A stretch of 41,689 bases of DNA from an uncultured Hyphomicrobiales bacterium. GTDB taxonomy: Bacteria > Pseudomonadota > Alphaproteobacteria > Rhizobiales > Beijerinckiaceae. Positions 9,099 to 17,874 of this stretch are shown here, piece after piece. Each line of letters opens with the position of its first letter. Within the stretch, counting starts at the first letter, position 1. The position numbers were made by a program, and so were the translations under genes. Under the pieces are notes generated by a model, which worked only from the letters and a program-made list of their open reading frames with translations, was not told the origin of the DNA and did no database searches. The stretch spans positions 1-41,689 of the forward strand of contig CAIZEI010000048.1 of assembly GCA_903931945.1 (NCBI GenBank). Direction: 5' to 3'.

Positions 9099-10150
9099 GA
9101 CGACCGGACGCTGCTTTCTGGCGCGGCAGGCGCGTGCTTCTGACTGGCCATACGGGCTTCAAGGGCGGCTGGACCGCGCTGTGGCTGCATCGCATGGGGG
9201 CGGAAGTCGCCGGGCTTGCGCTCGCGCCGGACACCGACCCGAATTTTTACACGCTCGCGCGGATTCATGAGATCGCTTCGGACCGATTCGGCGATATCCG
9301 GGATTCCAGCTTTGTCGCAGACGCCATCGCCAAAGCGCGCCCGCAGATCGTGCTGCATATGGCCGCGCAACCGCTGGTGCGCCGCTCGGTTCGCGCGCCG
9401 GTCGAGACATTCGATATCAACGTCATGGGCGCCGCGCGCCTGTTCGACGCCCTGCGCGGGCTCAAGGGCCTTGAAGCCATTCTGGCGATCACCACCGACA
9501 AGGTCTATGAAAACCCTGAACGCGGTTCCCCCTTCCGAGAAAGCGATCCGCTTGGCGGGCATGACCCCTATTCCGCCTCCAAAGCGGCCGTCGAGATTGT
9601 CGCTGCATCTTACGCGCAGACCTTTTTCGACGAGCAGCGCATCCCGCTCGCCACGGCAAGAGGCGGCAATGTCATCGGCGGCGGCGATTTCTCCGAAGAC
9701 CGGATCGTGCCGGACATTTTCCGCGCCCACGCGCTAGGAACGCCGCTGACCCTGCGCAACCCCTCCGCCACACGCCCCTGGCAGCATGTGCTGGATTGCC
9801 TGTGCGGCTATCTCATCTACGCCGAAGCTTTGGCCAAAGGCGAAAACCCGCCGCGCGCGCTCAACTTCGGCCCGCAGCCAGGCGCAGACATGCCCGTGTC
9901 GGCGTTGGTCGGCGCCATGCAAAACGCTTTCGGCATGACGGCCGGCTGGCGACACGCCGAGGGTCCGCAGCCTCGCGAGATGCAATTGCTGGCGCTGGAC
10001 ACATCGGCCGCGCGCGCTTGCCTCGGCTTTGCCGACAGGCTCGTGGGCGCCGCCGCCATCGCAGAGACCGCACGGTGGTATCTCGATTTCATGCGCGGCT
10101 GCGATATGCGCGAGGCCTCCGCACGCGCCATTGCGGACTATATGGCGTGA
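9080..10150 (+). CDS. rfbG: CDP-glucose 4,6-dehydratase
   Basis: This 356-residue extended short-chain dehydrogenase converts CDP-glucose to CDP-4-keto-6-deoxyglucose using bound NAD. It shows the Rossmann motif TGHTGFKGGW near residue 20, the ITTDKVYEN segment with the catalytic Asp-Lys equivalents, and the active-site DPYSASKAAVEI (Y-x3-K). RGGNVIGGGDF and RPWQHVLD are typical of this dehydratase. I placed the start at the ATG at 9080, inside the end of rfbF; the frame remains open further upstream, but that segment has no homologous look. The stop overlaps the next gene's GTG start by four bases, which suggests translational coupling. Confidence 0.94.
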   Translation: MESVDVRRPDAAFWRGRRVLLTGHTGFKGGWTALWLHRMGAEVAGLALAPDTDPNFYTLARIHEIASDRFGDIRDSSFVADAIAKARPQIVLHMAAQPLVRRSVRAPVETFDINVMGAARLFDALRGLKGLEAILAITTDKVYENPERGSPFRESDPLGGHDPYSASKAAVEIVAASYAQTFFDEQRIPLATARGGNVIGGGDFSEDRIVPDIFRAHALGTPLTLRNPSATRPWQHVLDCLCGYLIYAEALAKGENPPRALNFGPQPGADMPVSALVGAMQNAFGMTAGWRHAEGPQPREMQLLALDTSAARACLGFADRLVGAAAIAETARWYLDFMRGCDMREASARAIADYMA

Positions 10151-11388
10151 GCGCGCCCGCGCCCGCCTGCCGCTTTTGTGGCGCAAGGCTTGAGACTATT
10201 TTCGCGGATCTTGGCGTCATGCCGCTCGCCAATCGCAATCTGCGTCCGGATGAAATTTCCGATGAAAAATCCTATCCGCTGATTGCGCGCGTTTGCGAGG
10301 TCTGTCTGCTCGCGCAGGTCGACGCCTCTGCGCCGCGCGAGGCGATTTTTTCCAGTTACGATTATCTCTCCTCCGCGACATTTGGATGGGTGGCCCACGC
10401 CGGGCGTTTTTGCCGCGACGCCGTGCGCCGGTTCAATCTTGACCGCGACTCCTTCGTCGTGGAAGTCGCATCAAACGATGGTTATCTCCTGCGCCATTTC
10501 GTCGAAATGGGCATCCCTGTTCTTGGCGTCGAGCCCGCCGCCAATGTTGCGAAAATCGCCATTGACGCAGGCGTGCCAACGCTGATTGAGTTCTTCGGCG
10601 TCAGGACCGCGCTGGACATTGCCGCGCGTGGCCGCAAGGCGGATTTGATTGTCGCGAACAATGTGCTGGCCCACGCGCCCGACACGCGCGACTTCACCGG
10701 CGGATTTGCCCGACTGCTTGCGCCCGAAGGCGTTGCAGTGTTCGAATTTCCGCATGTCATGAGGCTGATCGATGGCGTGCAGTTCGATACGATCTACCAT
10801 GAGCATTTCTATTATCTGTCCCTGACTGCGGTTGAAAATATCCTGCGCGCGCAGGACCTGCGCGTCTGCGATGCGCAAGAACTCTCGACGCATGGCGGTT
10901 CGCTGCGTTTGTTTGTTTGCCACGCCAGCGCGCGCCACGAACCAACCGAGGCGTTGACAACATTGCGGCGCCGCGAGCATGAAAAAAAACTCGACCGTAT
11001 TGAGGGATATCTTGATTTCTCCAGCCGTATCGCCGCTGTCAAAGCCTCATTTCTGGCTTTTCTGGCCAGCGCGAAACGCGATGGGAAAACGATTGCAGGT
11101 TACGGCGCCGCCGCCAAGGGCGCCACATTCCTCAATTATTGCGGTGTGAATTATCCATCGCTCTGCGAGATATACGACCGCAGCCAGATGAAACAGGGCA
11201 AAATCACGCCAGGCTCGCATATACCGATTTTTCCGCCCGAACGCATCGCGGAAACAAAGCCGGATTATGTGCTGATCTTGCCCTGGAACATCGCAACCGA
11301 AGTGCGCGCCAATATGGCGTTCATTGAACAATGGGGCGGACGCTTTGTCACCGCCATTCCACACATCTGCATCTATGAAAAGACCTGA
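10147..11388 (+). CDS. Zinc-binding SAM-dependent sugar C-methyltransferase (TylC3-like)
   Basis: This 413-residue protein has the three-part layout of NDP-hexose C-3 methyltransferases. An N-terminal zinc knuckle is formed by C8/C11 and C50/C53 (CRFC and CEVC). A central SAM-binding Rossmann domain has EVASNDGYLLRHF. A C-terminal domain has GYGAAAKGATFLNYCG. The conserved YHEHFYYLS segment near residue 220 carries the His pair assigned to substrate deprotonation in TylC3. It probably adds a methyl branch to C-3 of a CDP-4-keto-6-deoxyhexose made by the two upstream enzymes. Start is a GTG overlapping the rfbG stop (GTGA). The frame is also open upstream within rfbG, but the knuckle begins directly after this GTG. 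Confidence 0.88.
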   Translation: MSAPAPACRFCGARLETIFADLGVMPLANRNLRPDEISDEKSYPLIARVCEVCLLAQVDASAPREAIFSSYDYLSSATFGWVAHAGRFCRDAVRRFNLDRDSFVVEVASNDGYLLRHFVEMGIPVLGVEPAANVAKIAIDAGVPTLIEFFGVRTALDIAARGRKADLIVANNVLAHAPDTRDFTGGFARLLAPEGVAVFEFPHVMRLIDGVQFDTIYHEHFYYLSLTAVENILRAQDLRVCDAQELSTHGGSLRLFVCHASARHEPTEALTTLRRREHEKKLDRIEGYLDFSSRIAAVKASFLAFLASAKRDGKTIAGYGAAAKGATFLNYCGVNYPSLCEIYDRSQMKQGKITPGSHIPIFPPERIAETKPDYVLILPWNIATEVRANMAFIEQWGGRFVTAIPHICIYEKT

Positions 11389-11393
11389 GCGCC

Positions 11394-11921
11394 ATGCGGT
11401 TTCACAACACTCCCATCGCAGGCGTCCTGCTCGTCGAACCCGATTTCCATCGGGATGAGCGCGGCTTCTTCGCCCGCCTCAACTGCGTGGAGGAATTCGC
11501 AACGGCAGGCGTCTCATTTCATCCCCGGCAAACCTCGATGTCGCACAACGCCTTGTCGCACACCTTGCGAGGAATGCATTATTGTCTGGAGCCGGAAGCC
11601 AAACTCGTGCGTTGCGCGCGCGGTCGTGCGCTGGATGTGGTGTTCGATATCAGATCCGCCAGTCCATCGCGCGGCGTCTCTTTCAGCATCGAACTCAGCG
11701 CAGACAATGGGCTCGGCCTATTCATCCCGGCCGGGCCTGCGCACGGATTTCAGACGCTTGAACCGGCGACCGACATGCTCTACCAGATCGACCGTATTTA
11801 CCGCCCCGGATTTGACGCCGGCCTGCGCTGGGACGATCCGGCCTTTGCCTTCAACTGGCCAGCCGCGCCCGCTGTCATCAGCGCAAGGGACATGCAGTGG
11901 CCAGATTTTAGCTTCGATTGA
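11394..11921 (+). CDS. rfbC: RfbC/RmlC-like 4-keto-6-deoxysugar 3,5-epimerase
   Basis: This 175-residue cupin of the dTDP-4-dehydrorhamnose 3,5-epimerase family shows the family start (IAGVLLVEPDFHRDERGFFAR), the catalytic His in LRGMHY near residue 60, and the second conserved His/Tyr region, FIPAGPAHGFQTLEP and MLYQI. Since the operon makes CDP-, not dTDP-, sugars, it most likely epimerises the CDP-4-keto-6-deoxyhexose before or after C-methylation. It starts 5 bases after the methyltransferase stop. No 4-keto reductase or glycosyltransferase gene follows, so the pathway must be completed elsewhere. Confidence 0.88.
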   Translation: MRFHNTPIAGVLLVEPDFHRDERGFFARLNCVEEFATAGVSFHPRQTSMSHNALSHTLRGMHYCLEPEAKLVRCARGRALDVVFDIRSASPSRGVSFSIELSADNGLGLFIPAGPAHGFQTLEPATDMLYQIDRIYRPGFDAGLRWDDPAFAFNWPAAPAVISARDMQWPDFSFD

Positions 11922-11926
11922 GGCCG

Positions 11927-12652
11927 TCAGCGCGATCGGGCGACCGCGCGTCGTGTAGCCGCCCCGCGCGCCATCGACGCGAGCGCCTCATCCACCGTCT
12001 GCACATCGCCGAAATTCAAATAAAAGGCGTTGAGCGAGGCATTGTGGATTTCATCCGAGCTTGTCGCATTGGCGTCGGAAATCATCAGCGTTTTGAAATT
12101 CAACATGCAGGCGTCGCGCGCGGTGCTCTCGCAACAAACCTGCGTCGCGGTGCCTGCCACCAGCACTGTGTCCAGCCCCCTGGCGCGCAACAACGCTTCA
12201 AGACCGGACGAGCCCTGAATGAACGCGCTGAAACGCTTCTTCGTCATACGCGTGTCCTCCGGCTGCGGATCGAGCGCATGCCAAAGTTGATGGCCTTCCG
12301 CCGCTTCATCCATGCTGGCGTAACGCTTTTTCGCCCGCTCCGGCGTATTGAGATCGCAATGATAGACGGACCAGCTCTCCCAGGTGTCATTGGTCGAATT
12401 CTGGATCCACACGACATGGCCGCCCATTTTGCGCACCCCTGCCGCCAGACGATTGACGGCAGGCGTGATTTCGCGCGCCATCGGCGTTTCATTCATGAAT
12501 CCTGGCGCGACGAAATGGTTCTGCATGTCGATCACGACCAGCGCCGTTTTCAGGGGATCTATGGCATCGAAGGGATGCGCCCGTCCCATGCGGGCTGTGA
12601 CGGCAGTGATGGTTTCCTGTGGAATTCTGGTCCTGTGCATGGCGCAGTCCAT
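11927..12652 (-). CDS. Isochorismatase-family cysteine hydrolase
   Basis: This 241-residue protein of the isochorismatase-like hydrolase family has the complete catalytic triad: D42 in LVVIDMQNHF, K138 in MTKKRFSAF, and C173 in GTATQVCCESTARDA. It should hydrolyse an amide or similar bond (family members include N-carbamoylsarcosine amidase, nicotinamidase and ureidoacrylate hydrolase). True isochorismatases lack the Cys, so this is an amidohydrolase type. It sits 12 bases downstream of an SDR gene on the same strand and is probably cotranscribed with it. A second in-frame ATG at 12640 is an alternative start. It converges with the rfb operon. Confidence 0.88.
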   Translation of the reverse strand: MDCAMHRTRIPQETITAVTARMGRAHPFDAIDPLKTALVVIDMQNHFVAPGFMNETPMAREITPAVNRLAAGVRKMGGHVVWIQNSTNDTWESWSVYHCDLNTPERAKKRYASMDEAAEGHQLWHALDPQPEDTRMTKKRFSAFIQGSSGLEALLRARGLDTVLVAGTATQVCCESTARDACMLNFKTLMISDANATSSDEIHNASLNAFYLNFGDVQTVDEALASMARGAATRRAVARSR

Positions 12653-12664
12653 CCCTGATCGAGT

Positions 12665-13423
12665 TTAATGCATGACATTGCCGCCATCGACCGCCATGGT
12701 CTGGCCGGTCATGAAATCGCTGTCGCTGGAACACAGGAACACCATCGCTCCCACCAGATCGGCGGGGATCTGCTTGCGCCTGAGAGCGCGGCCATTCATG
12801 TTCGCCTGGATATATTCGGGCGTATAATCGGGTTGGCCAAGCACGCCATCGCTCATGGTCAGGCCCGGCGCAATGGCGTTGACATTGATTCCGTCATCGC
12901 CAAGCTCGCGCGCCAGACAGCGCGTCATCGCGACAATGGCGCCTTTCGACGAGACATAGTGCAACAGGTTGGGCACACCCTTGAACACTGTGCTCGAAGC
13001 GATATTGACGATCTTGCCGCCGCCGTTGGCTTTCATGATCGGCGCCACGGCCTTGGCGCATTCAAAGGGACCGCGCACATTGATCGCCATCACAGAATCG
13101 AATTCCGCGCTGGAAATATCCTGAAATTTCTTCGCGCCAAGTTTGGCGAAGAGCGCGGCGTTGTTGACGAGAATATCGACAGAGCCGAACTCCGCAATCG
13201 TGCGAGCGACCATCGCCTTGACGTCATCGGGATTGGAAACGTCGGTTTTGACATAGATCGCCGCGCCATTTGAACGCACGATTTCGTTGGCCGTCGCGGT
13301 TCCATCGCCAACATCGGCGATCACGATTTTTGCTCCCTCTGCGGCAAGTCCCCTGGCGAAAGCAGCTCCGATGCCTTGCGCGGCGCCAGTCACAATGGCG
13401 ACCTTGTCAATTAATTTCTGCAT
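12665..13423 (-). CDS. Short-chain dehydrogenase/reductase
   Basis: This 252-residue classical SDR has the cofactor motif TGAAQGIG (12-19), NNAA at 87-90, catalytic Ser near 143-144 (IASS), Y156 and K160 (YVSSK), and PGLT after the catalytic strand. An Asp at the end of the second strand (IADVGD) suggests NAD(H) preference. The substrate is unknown. The start is supported by AGGAA upstream of the ATG at 13423. It forms a two-gene unit with the isochorismatase-family hydrolase downstream, which suggests joint work on a small nitrogenous or cyclic compound. Confidence 0.9.
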   Translation of the reverse strand: MQKLIDKVAIVTGAAQGIGAAFARGLAAEGAKIVIADVGDGTATANEIVRSNGAAIYVKTDVSNPDDVKAMVARTIAEFGSVDILVNNAALFAKLGAKKFQDISSAEFDSVMAINVRGPFECAKAVAPIMKANGGGKIVNIASSTVFKGVPNLLHYVSSKGAIVAMTRCLARELGDDGINVNAIAPGLTMSDGVLGQPDYTPEYIQANMNGRALRRKQIPADLVGAMVFLCSSDSDFMTGQTMAVDGGNVMH

Positions 13424-13570
13424 GATGTTTCCTGTCCCGCAGTTTCCAGCGCGGTCGTTGAGTCCGACACTTCAACCATCAATCTAGCTTTCTTTCAGCT
13501 CGCTGCAAACGGGCCTTGCCAGCGCCCCATTCCCTTGCCAGAAAAACCGTCCAACGCACGGGAGATACCG

Positions 13571-14977
13571 ATGCCGGTCATGGAAACCGCCCAAGCCGGC
13601 GGTCAAGCCCGTTTTCTGACGCCTGCCCCGCCGCGCCCCAAGGGTCCGCTTGGTCCCATCTCGTTTCTTGCAGGGATGTGGAACAATCCGCTGGCGACGT
13701 GGTCCGAAGAAAGTTTTCGGGTTCCCTATATCCAGACCGATAGCGTGATGGGCCGCATTTGCATCGCGCACGATCCGGCTGCGGTGCGGCGCGTGTTTGT
13801 CGACCATGTCGCCAACTACCGCAAGGATAAATTGCAATTGCGCGTGCTGTCGCCCGGCCTCGGGAATGGATTGCTGACAGCCGAAGGCGAATTGTGGAAA
13901 GCCCAGCGCCGCGCGCTGGCGCCGCTGTTCACGCCGCGCGCCATCGATGCGTTCCAGCCCGCCATGGTCGCCAGCGCGCGATGGCTGATCGAGCGCTGGT
14001 CGCCGTTGCGCGACGGGCGACGGCTCGACATCGCAGCGGAAATGTCGCGCGCCACGCTGGAAGTCTTGCAGCGCACGATATTTCCCGCAGGGCTCAAGCG
14101 CGATCCAGGCGAATTCGCGCGCGCCATGTCGCGCTATTTCGAGCGGCTCGGTCAGGTGCATCCGTTCGACATTATAGGCCTGCCGAAATGGGCGCCGCGC
14201 ATCGGCAAGCGCGATACGTCCAACGAGTTGACTTTTTTTGGCGAGGCCATCGCCGAACTCCTCGCCGAGCGGCGCGAGACCGCCGCTGACAGTAACGCCG
14301 CGACGCCGCGCGATCTGCTCGGCCTGCTGCTCGCAGCGCGCGATCCTCAGACCGGCATCGGCCTGACCGAGGCGGAGATCAACGCCAATATTCTGACCTT
14401 CATTGGCGCCGGCCATGAAACGACAGCGGGCGCGCTGACATGGTCGCTCTATCTTCTGAGCCAGCGCGAGGACTGGCGGGCGCAGGTTGAGGCCGAGGCC
14501 GCCGCCGTTTTGCAAGACGGATTTGAGGCGCCTGGCGCCATCGACCGGCTGGAAAAAACACGCGCCACATTTGAGGAGGCCTTGCGGCTTTACCCACCTG
14601 CCGCGACATTGTCGCGCGAGGCGCTCGAAGCTGACACTCTGGGCGGGCGCAGCGTTCGCGCCGGCGAGACCGTGATTATTTCACCCTGGGTCTTGCATCG
14701 GCATCAACTGCTCTGGGAGCGGCCCGACGAGTTTCTGCCTGAACGGTTCATGCCCGGCGTACGCGAAAAAATTGACCGCTTCGCCTATCTGCCTTTCGGC
14801 GCGGGCCCGCGCGTGTGTATCGGCGGCGGGTTCGCGATGCGCGAAGGCGTCATCCTTTTGGCCGCAATCGTGCAGAAGTTCAGATTCAATCTGGCGCCGG
14901 GCCATGTGGTGACGCCGGTGCAGCGCATCACATTGCGACCGAAAGGCGGAATGCCGATGATTTTGAAGCGGCGGTAG
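13571..14977 (+). CDS. Cytochrome P450
   Basis: This is a 468-residue soluble-type P450 monooxygenase. Diagnostic elements are WxxxRR (WKAQRRALAPLF), the I-helix FIGAGHETT that binds oxygen, the ExxR pair in FEEALR, PERF, and the haem-binding loop PFGAGPRVCIGGGFA with the proximal Cys ligand. The I-helix and haem loop resemble the self-sufficient/CYP102- or CYP4-like (class II related) group more than CYP101-type bacterial enzymes, but there is no reductase domain. No ferredoxin or ferredoxin reductase gene is next to it, so redox partners must come from elsewhere. The ATG at 13571 is preceded by GGGAGA at ideal distance; an upstream ATG at 13535 has no such site. Confidence 0.93.
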   Translation: MPVMETAQAGGQARFLTPAPPRPKGPLGPISFLAGMWNNPLATWSEESFRVPYIQTDSVMGRICIAHDPAAVRRVFVDHVANYRKDKLQLRVLSPGLGNGLLTAEGELWKAQRRALAPLFTPRAIDAFQPAMVASARWLIERWSPLRDGRRLDIAAEMSRATLEVLQRTIFPAGLKRDPGEFARAMSRYFERLGQVHPFDIIGLPKWAPRIGKRDTSNELTFFGEAIAELLAERRETAADSNAATPRDLLGLLLAARDPQTGIGLTEAEINANILTFIGAGHETTAGALTWSLYLLSQREDWRAQVEAEAAAVLQDGFEAPGAIDRLEKTRATFEEALRLYPPAATLSREALEADTLGGRSVRAGETVIISPWVLHRHQLLWERPDEFLPERFMPGVREKIDRFAYLPFGAGPRVCIGGGFAMREGVILLAAIVQKFRFNLAPGHVVTPVQRITLRPKGGMPMILKRR

Positions 14978-15057
14978 ACCGGGGGTTGACCTGTCATCGG
15001 TTTTGGCGCTGGAGGGCAAGGTGGCCCCGGGGCTAGACATATGGCGCAGAAACGACA

Positions 15058-15360
15058 TCACGCCGCAGTGGGCAAGGGCGCGACCCGGATTTCGTCCTGG
15101 CGGCGGCGCGCGAGGGCAAGATCGTGCTGGGTCTGCATGCGGCACAGCGTATCGGCTTTCAAACCGAACGCTTTTTCGAACCGGATCGCCATTTCCGCGC
15201 TCAGGCCGGTTCGACCGTTGAGCAATCCGCTCATCGCCTGCCGGGAAACGCCGAAATGTTTGGCCAGCTCGCTCACACTCAACCCGCTGGGGCCCACAAC
15301 TTCCTCATGCAGCCAGACTCCGGGATGCACCGAAAAAAAAGGAGAAATCGCGATGCCCAT
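15058..15360 (-). CDS. higA: HigA-family antitoxin (XRE helix-turn-helix)
   Basis: This 100-residue antitoxin has the HigA layout: a short N-terminal segment (HPGVWLHEEVV) and a Cro/XRE helix-turn-helix (SVSELAKHFGVSRQAMSGLL), followed by the conserved ALRFxxAFG-like segment (AIRFEKAFGLKAD). It should bind and neutralise the HigB toxin and repress its own operon. Its start codon overlaps the toxin stop by one base (TGATG), so the toxin gene comes first, as is usual for higBA and unlike most toxin-antitoxin pairs. Confidence 0.9.
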   Translation of the reverse strand: MGIAISPFFSVHPGVWLHEEVVGPSGLSVSELAKHFGVSRQAMSGLLNGRTGLSAEMAIRFEKAFGLKADTLCRMQTQHDLALARRRQDEIRVAPLPTAA

Positions 15361-15647
15361 CAGGGATAATCCTCCATATCGAGATCGACAATGGACTGGC
15401 GAAAGTTGACCCTGAATGTCAACCGCCAGTTTTTCGTCAGGGTCAGCGCGAATGTTCCCGCGCGATCGCCAACCAGCCGGTGAAAGCCAAAATTCGGCGG
15501 AACGGCTAATTCCTCAACATCGGCTGCGGTGGACAGGAAGGCGATCATGTTGCGAATGCGGTTCGACAGGCGAGCGTCAATCCCCTTCGCCTTGCCGGTT
15601 TCAATGAACGCCTGCAAAGCCTTGCGCCTGACGTTCTCGATCTCCAT
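15360..15647 (-). CDS. higB: HigB-type toxin (RelE/ParE superfamily)
   Basis: This 95-residue protein is a RelE-fold mRNA interferase of the HigB (proteic killer) family that acts at the ribosome. Typical features are LSNRIRNMIAFL in the first helical part, the strand GFHRLVGDRAGTFALTLTKNWRLTFRV, and the C-terminal VDLDMEDYP, matching the family ending of VELxDYH type. It is full length with no visible damage. It is the first gene of a higBA operon; palindromic intergenic DNA lies directly upstream. Confidence 0.88.
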   Translation of the reverse strand: MEIENVRRKALQAFIETGKAKGIDARLSNRIRNMIAFLSTAADVEELAVPPNFGFHRLVGDRAGTFALTLTKNWRLTFRVNFRQSIVDLDMEDYP

Positions 15648-15956
15648 AAGACCTCTTACAGCGCGTCGCCCATTCCGTCAAGCGTCAGGCGACGGATGAC
15701 GACGAAGCCCGGAGGTGAGGGACGGCGCGGATATCGCGTTTTGCGTGTCCTTTTCCCGTGAATCCGGAGAAGGCGGGCTTCGCGTCAGCGAAGCTCGGAT
15801 AAGGGCGGCGCCAGGCTTTCAACGCCGCAAATTTAAGTCGCTTTGAGGCCCTCACCCGTCGTTTGCTGACGCAAACGACACCCTCTCCCGCCATGCGGGA
15901 AAGGGACGCACGCGCCCCAACTTACCCCCACTGCCTGCTGCCTTAAATCCAAATCC
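15648..15956. repeat. Gene-free stretch with palindromic intergenic repeats
   Basis: This 309-base gap holds no convincing gene. It contains three good hairpins: GCTTCGC/GCGAAGC at 15777-15794, GTCGTTTG/CAAACGAC at 15858-15879, and TCCCGC/GCGGGA at 15886-15900. The last two lie inside a CCCTCACCC...CCCTCTCCC...AAGGG context, which resembles dispersed palindromic repeats common in rhizobial intergenic DNA. The promoter of higBA probably lies near 15650-15700. Confidence 0.55.
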
Positions 15957-17093
15957 CTATTCCGCAGCCCCCGCACGCCGGCGCTCGCCGTCAACGTCCT
16001 CAACGCCGCCTTCTTCGACCAGTCGCGCGACCTTGGCGCCAATCTCGGCGATGGCGCGGCGCAATTGAGCGGCTTCATCGGGATCGTCGAGCCCTGCCCC
16101 GCCGTCGCGGCCGGTATAGGCCATGCGGCGGGCGCTTTCCTGACGAGCAATTGTGAGCGCCCCTTGCAGGGCGGCGTTTTCCGTCCGCAGGTGCTCAAGT
16201 TTCTGCAACATGTCGCTGGTCCCGCCGCTCATCGCGGAAATGCGGTTTGCATGCTCCTCGCGCAGACTGGCCTCGCGTTCTTCGGCGCGCGCCAGAGCGG
16301 CTGTCTGGGATTCAAGTTCCGTCTCAAAGTGCATCCGCTGACGCCTTTCGATGCGCAACTGGCGCTCGAATTCGTCGGCCCCCGTCTGGGCGTCGCGAAG
16401 TTGCGCCAAAGTCTGCTCGTAGCGCACTGCGAGCGCATCGGCTTCCGAACGCGCGGCGGCGTGCTGATCCTCAAACGCGAGGACAGCGCGGGAGAGATCG
16501 AGCGTCTGAACCTGAGCCAGTTGATGCGCCGCGCGTAGATCCTGCAAGTCCGCCTCATGCGCTGCGATGCGTGTTTCGAGCCCGGCGACAGTTGCGCGTT
16601 GTTCGTCGATATGGGCGAGGGCGTCCTGATGCTGGTCCAGCAATTCGGCATGTGCCCTGGTCTTGTTGTTGAGGCGACCTTCTGTGTCCCAATGCAGCTG
16701 CTGCGACACGCCCAGTTCCGCGCGCGCGCTCGTCAGCTCGTCGCCCAGCGTGGCCAGCCGTCCAGCACGGGCTTCGCTTTCCCGCCAAACCTCGACAATT
16801 TCTGATTCCAGCGTCGCTATGTGCCGCGCCCGGCGGCCCAATTCGGCCATGTCGCGAGCGCGGGCGTCGAGCAAATCCTCGCTGCGTTTTTCGAGCCGCC
16901 GCTGCTCCATCGCAAATTCGGCCCGCAACTGATCACGTTCGGCGACGATTTCAGTCATCGAGAGCGGCAGTTGCATTTCGAGCGAACGGGTCGAAAGACG
17001 CAAGGCCCGACGCCAGAAATGCGGCAGGCAGAGCAGCGCGAGCAACCCGGTCAGCAAGCCCCCGAGGGCGAAATACAGCGCGTTCTCGATCAA
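15957..17093 (-). CDS. Membrane-anchored coiled-coil protein of unknown function
   Basis: I do not recognise a named family. The 378-residue product has one N-terminal membrane segment (residues 5-25, ALYFALGGLLTGLLALLCL), then a positively charged stretch (WRRALRLSTRSLE), then a very long Ala/Glu/Arg/Leu-rich coiled coil from about 45 to 320, and a charged tail. Similar single-pass coiled-coil proteins occur beside cell-envelope genes in Hyphomicrobiales, from memory. The start is a TTG at 17093 with a weak ribosome site, chosen because the membrane segment follows at once. It lies 85 bases downstream of eipA on the same strand, so a structural envelope role is possible but unproven. Confidence 0.75.
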   Translation of the reverse strand: MIENALYFALGGLLTGLLALLCLPHFWRRALRLSTRSLEMQLPLSMTEIVAERDQLRAEFAMEQRRLEKRSEDLLDARARDMAELGRRARHIATLESEIVEVWRESEARAGRLATLGDELTSARAELGVSQQLHWDTEGRLNNKTRAHAELLDQHQDALAHIDEQRATVAGLETRIAAHEADLQDLRAAHQLAQVQTLDLSRAVLAFEDQHAAARSEADALAVRYEQTLAQLRDAQTGADEFERQLRIERRQRMHFETELESQTAALARAEEREASLREEHANRISAMSGGTSDMLQKLEHLRTENAALQGALTIARQESARRMAYTGRDGGAGLDDPDEAAQLRRAIAEIGAKVARLVEEGGVEDVDGERRRAGAAE

Positions 17094-17178
17094 AATGACC
17101 CAGCCTGTTCAGCGGACGAGCCGCCCGCTTTGTCGCGCCGGAGGGCGCGCGTGCCTTGTATTGCCAGAGTCCGTCTTC

Positions 17179-17757
17179 TCAGAACGGATTCCAGGTCGAT
17201 TCCGGGGTAAATTTCAGATAGCCGAGATTCACGCCAAGACGGGCGCCTACCCCGGACCGGATCGGCACAATGACGATATTCTCCGCTGTCAACGCCGTAA
17301 ACCCAAATCCTCCAATAAGGTAAGCCGAGCCATTGATCCCGCCGTAACGCCGGAAAATAGCGTTCACAGCCGGCAGATTATAAACCAGCATCATCGTGCG
17401 GTCGCCATCCGCCCCCGCATCGAAGCCAAGCGAAGGCCCCTGCCAGTAAACCTTCGTGTCGCCCGCATTGCGGGTGTACATGATCCCCTCGCCGTAGCGG
17501 GCGCCGGCGACAAAGGCGCCCGACGCCTCCTGCCCGAGAATGTAGGCGTTCGGCTGGCCCCAGCGTTTGGTCGCCGCCTCGACGGCCTGCGCCAGGCCGC
17601 GCGAGATCGATCCGAAAAACTGATGCCCGCTGCTGACGAGTTGGTCGGTCGAGAAAGTCTGGGGACGCGCGGATTGCTGCGCCACCGCTGGCGCGCCAAG
17701 GCCCGCCCCGGCGAGCGCCAATGTGGCCACGACCTGTCTGCGGTTGATTCCGATCAT
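17179..17757 (-). CDS. eipA: DUF1134 periplasmic envelope protein, EipA-like
   Basis: This 192-residue exported protein has a signal peptide with a twin Arg (NRRQVVATLALAGAGLGAPAVAQ), followed by the DUF1134 domain: AVEAATKRWGQPNAYILGQEASGAF, a glycine-rich region with GDRTMMLVYNLP, then YGGINGSAYLIGGFG. The Brucella abortus member, EipA, is a soluble periplasmic beta-barrel protein needed for envelope integrity, and its gene is directly activated by CtrA (established there). Here a near-consensus CtrA box and a GANTC site lie about 120-150 bases upstream, which agrees with that regulation. The start has GAGGG a few bases upstream. Family assignment is by eye. Confidence 0.8.
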   Translation of the reverse strand: MIGINRRQVVATLALAGAGLGAPAVAQQSARPQTFSTDQLVSSGHQFFGSISRGLAQAVEAATKRWGQPNAYILGQEASGAFVAGARYGEGIMYTRNAGDTKVYWQGPSLGFDAGADGDRTMMLVYNLPAVNAIFRRYGGINGSAYLIGGFGFTALTAENIVIVPIRSGVGARLGVNLGYLKFTPESTWNPF

Positions 17758-17874
17758 GCTGCCCTCATCTGTCAGCGCTCACGCGCGCGTTTTGCCCGGT
17801 CGCATATCCCGCGGCGACCATGGCCCCGCCGGGGCGCAGGTGCGGCGGTTTCTGGCCGGGCTCACATTCTGAAC

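Noticed and set aside
17134-17149. Terminator after eipA (CGCGCC/GGCGCG hairpin)
   Set aside because: The stem is only six base pairs and no T-run follows on either strand.
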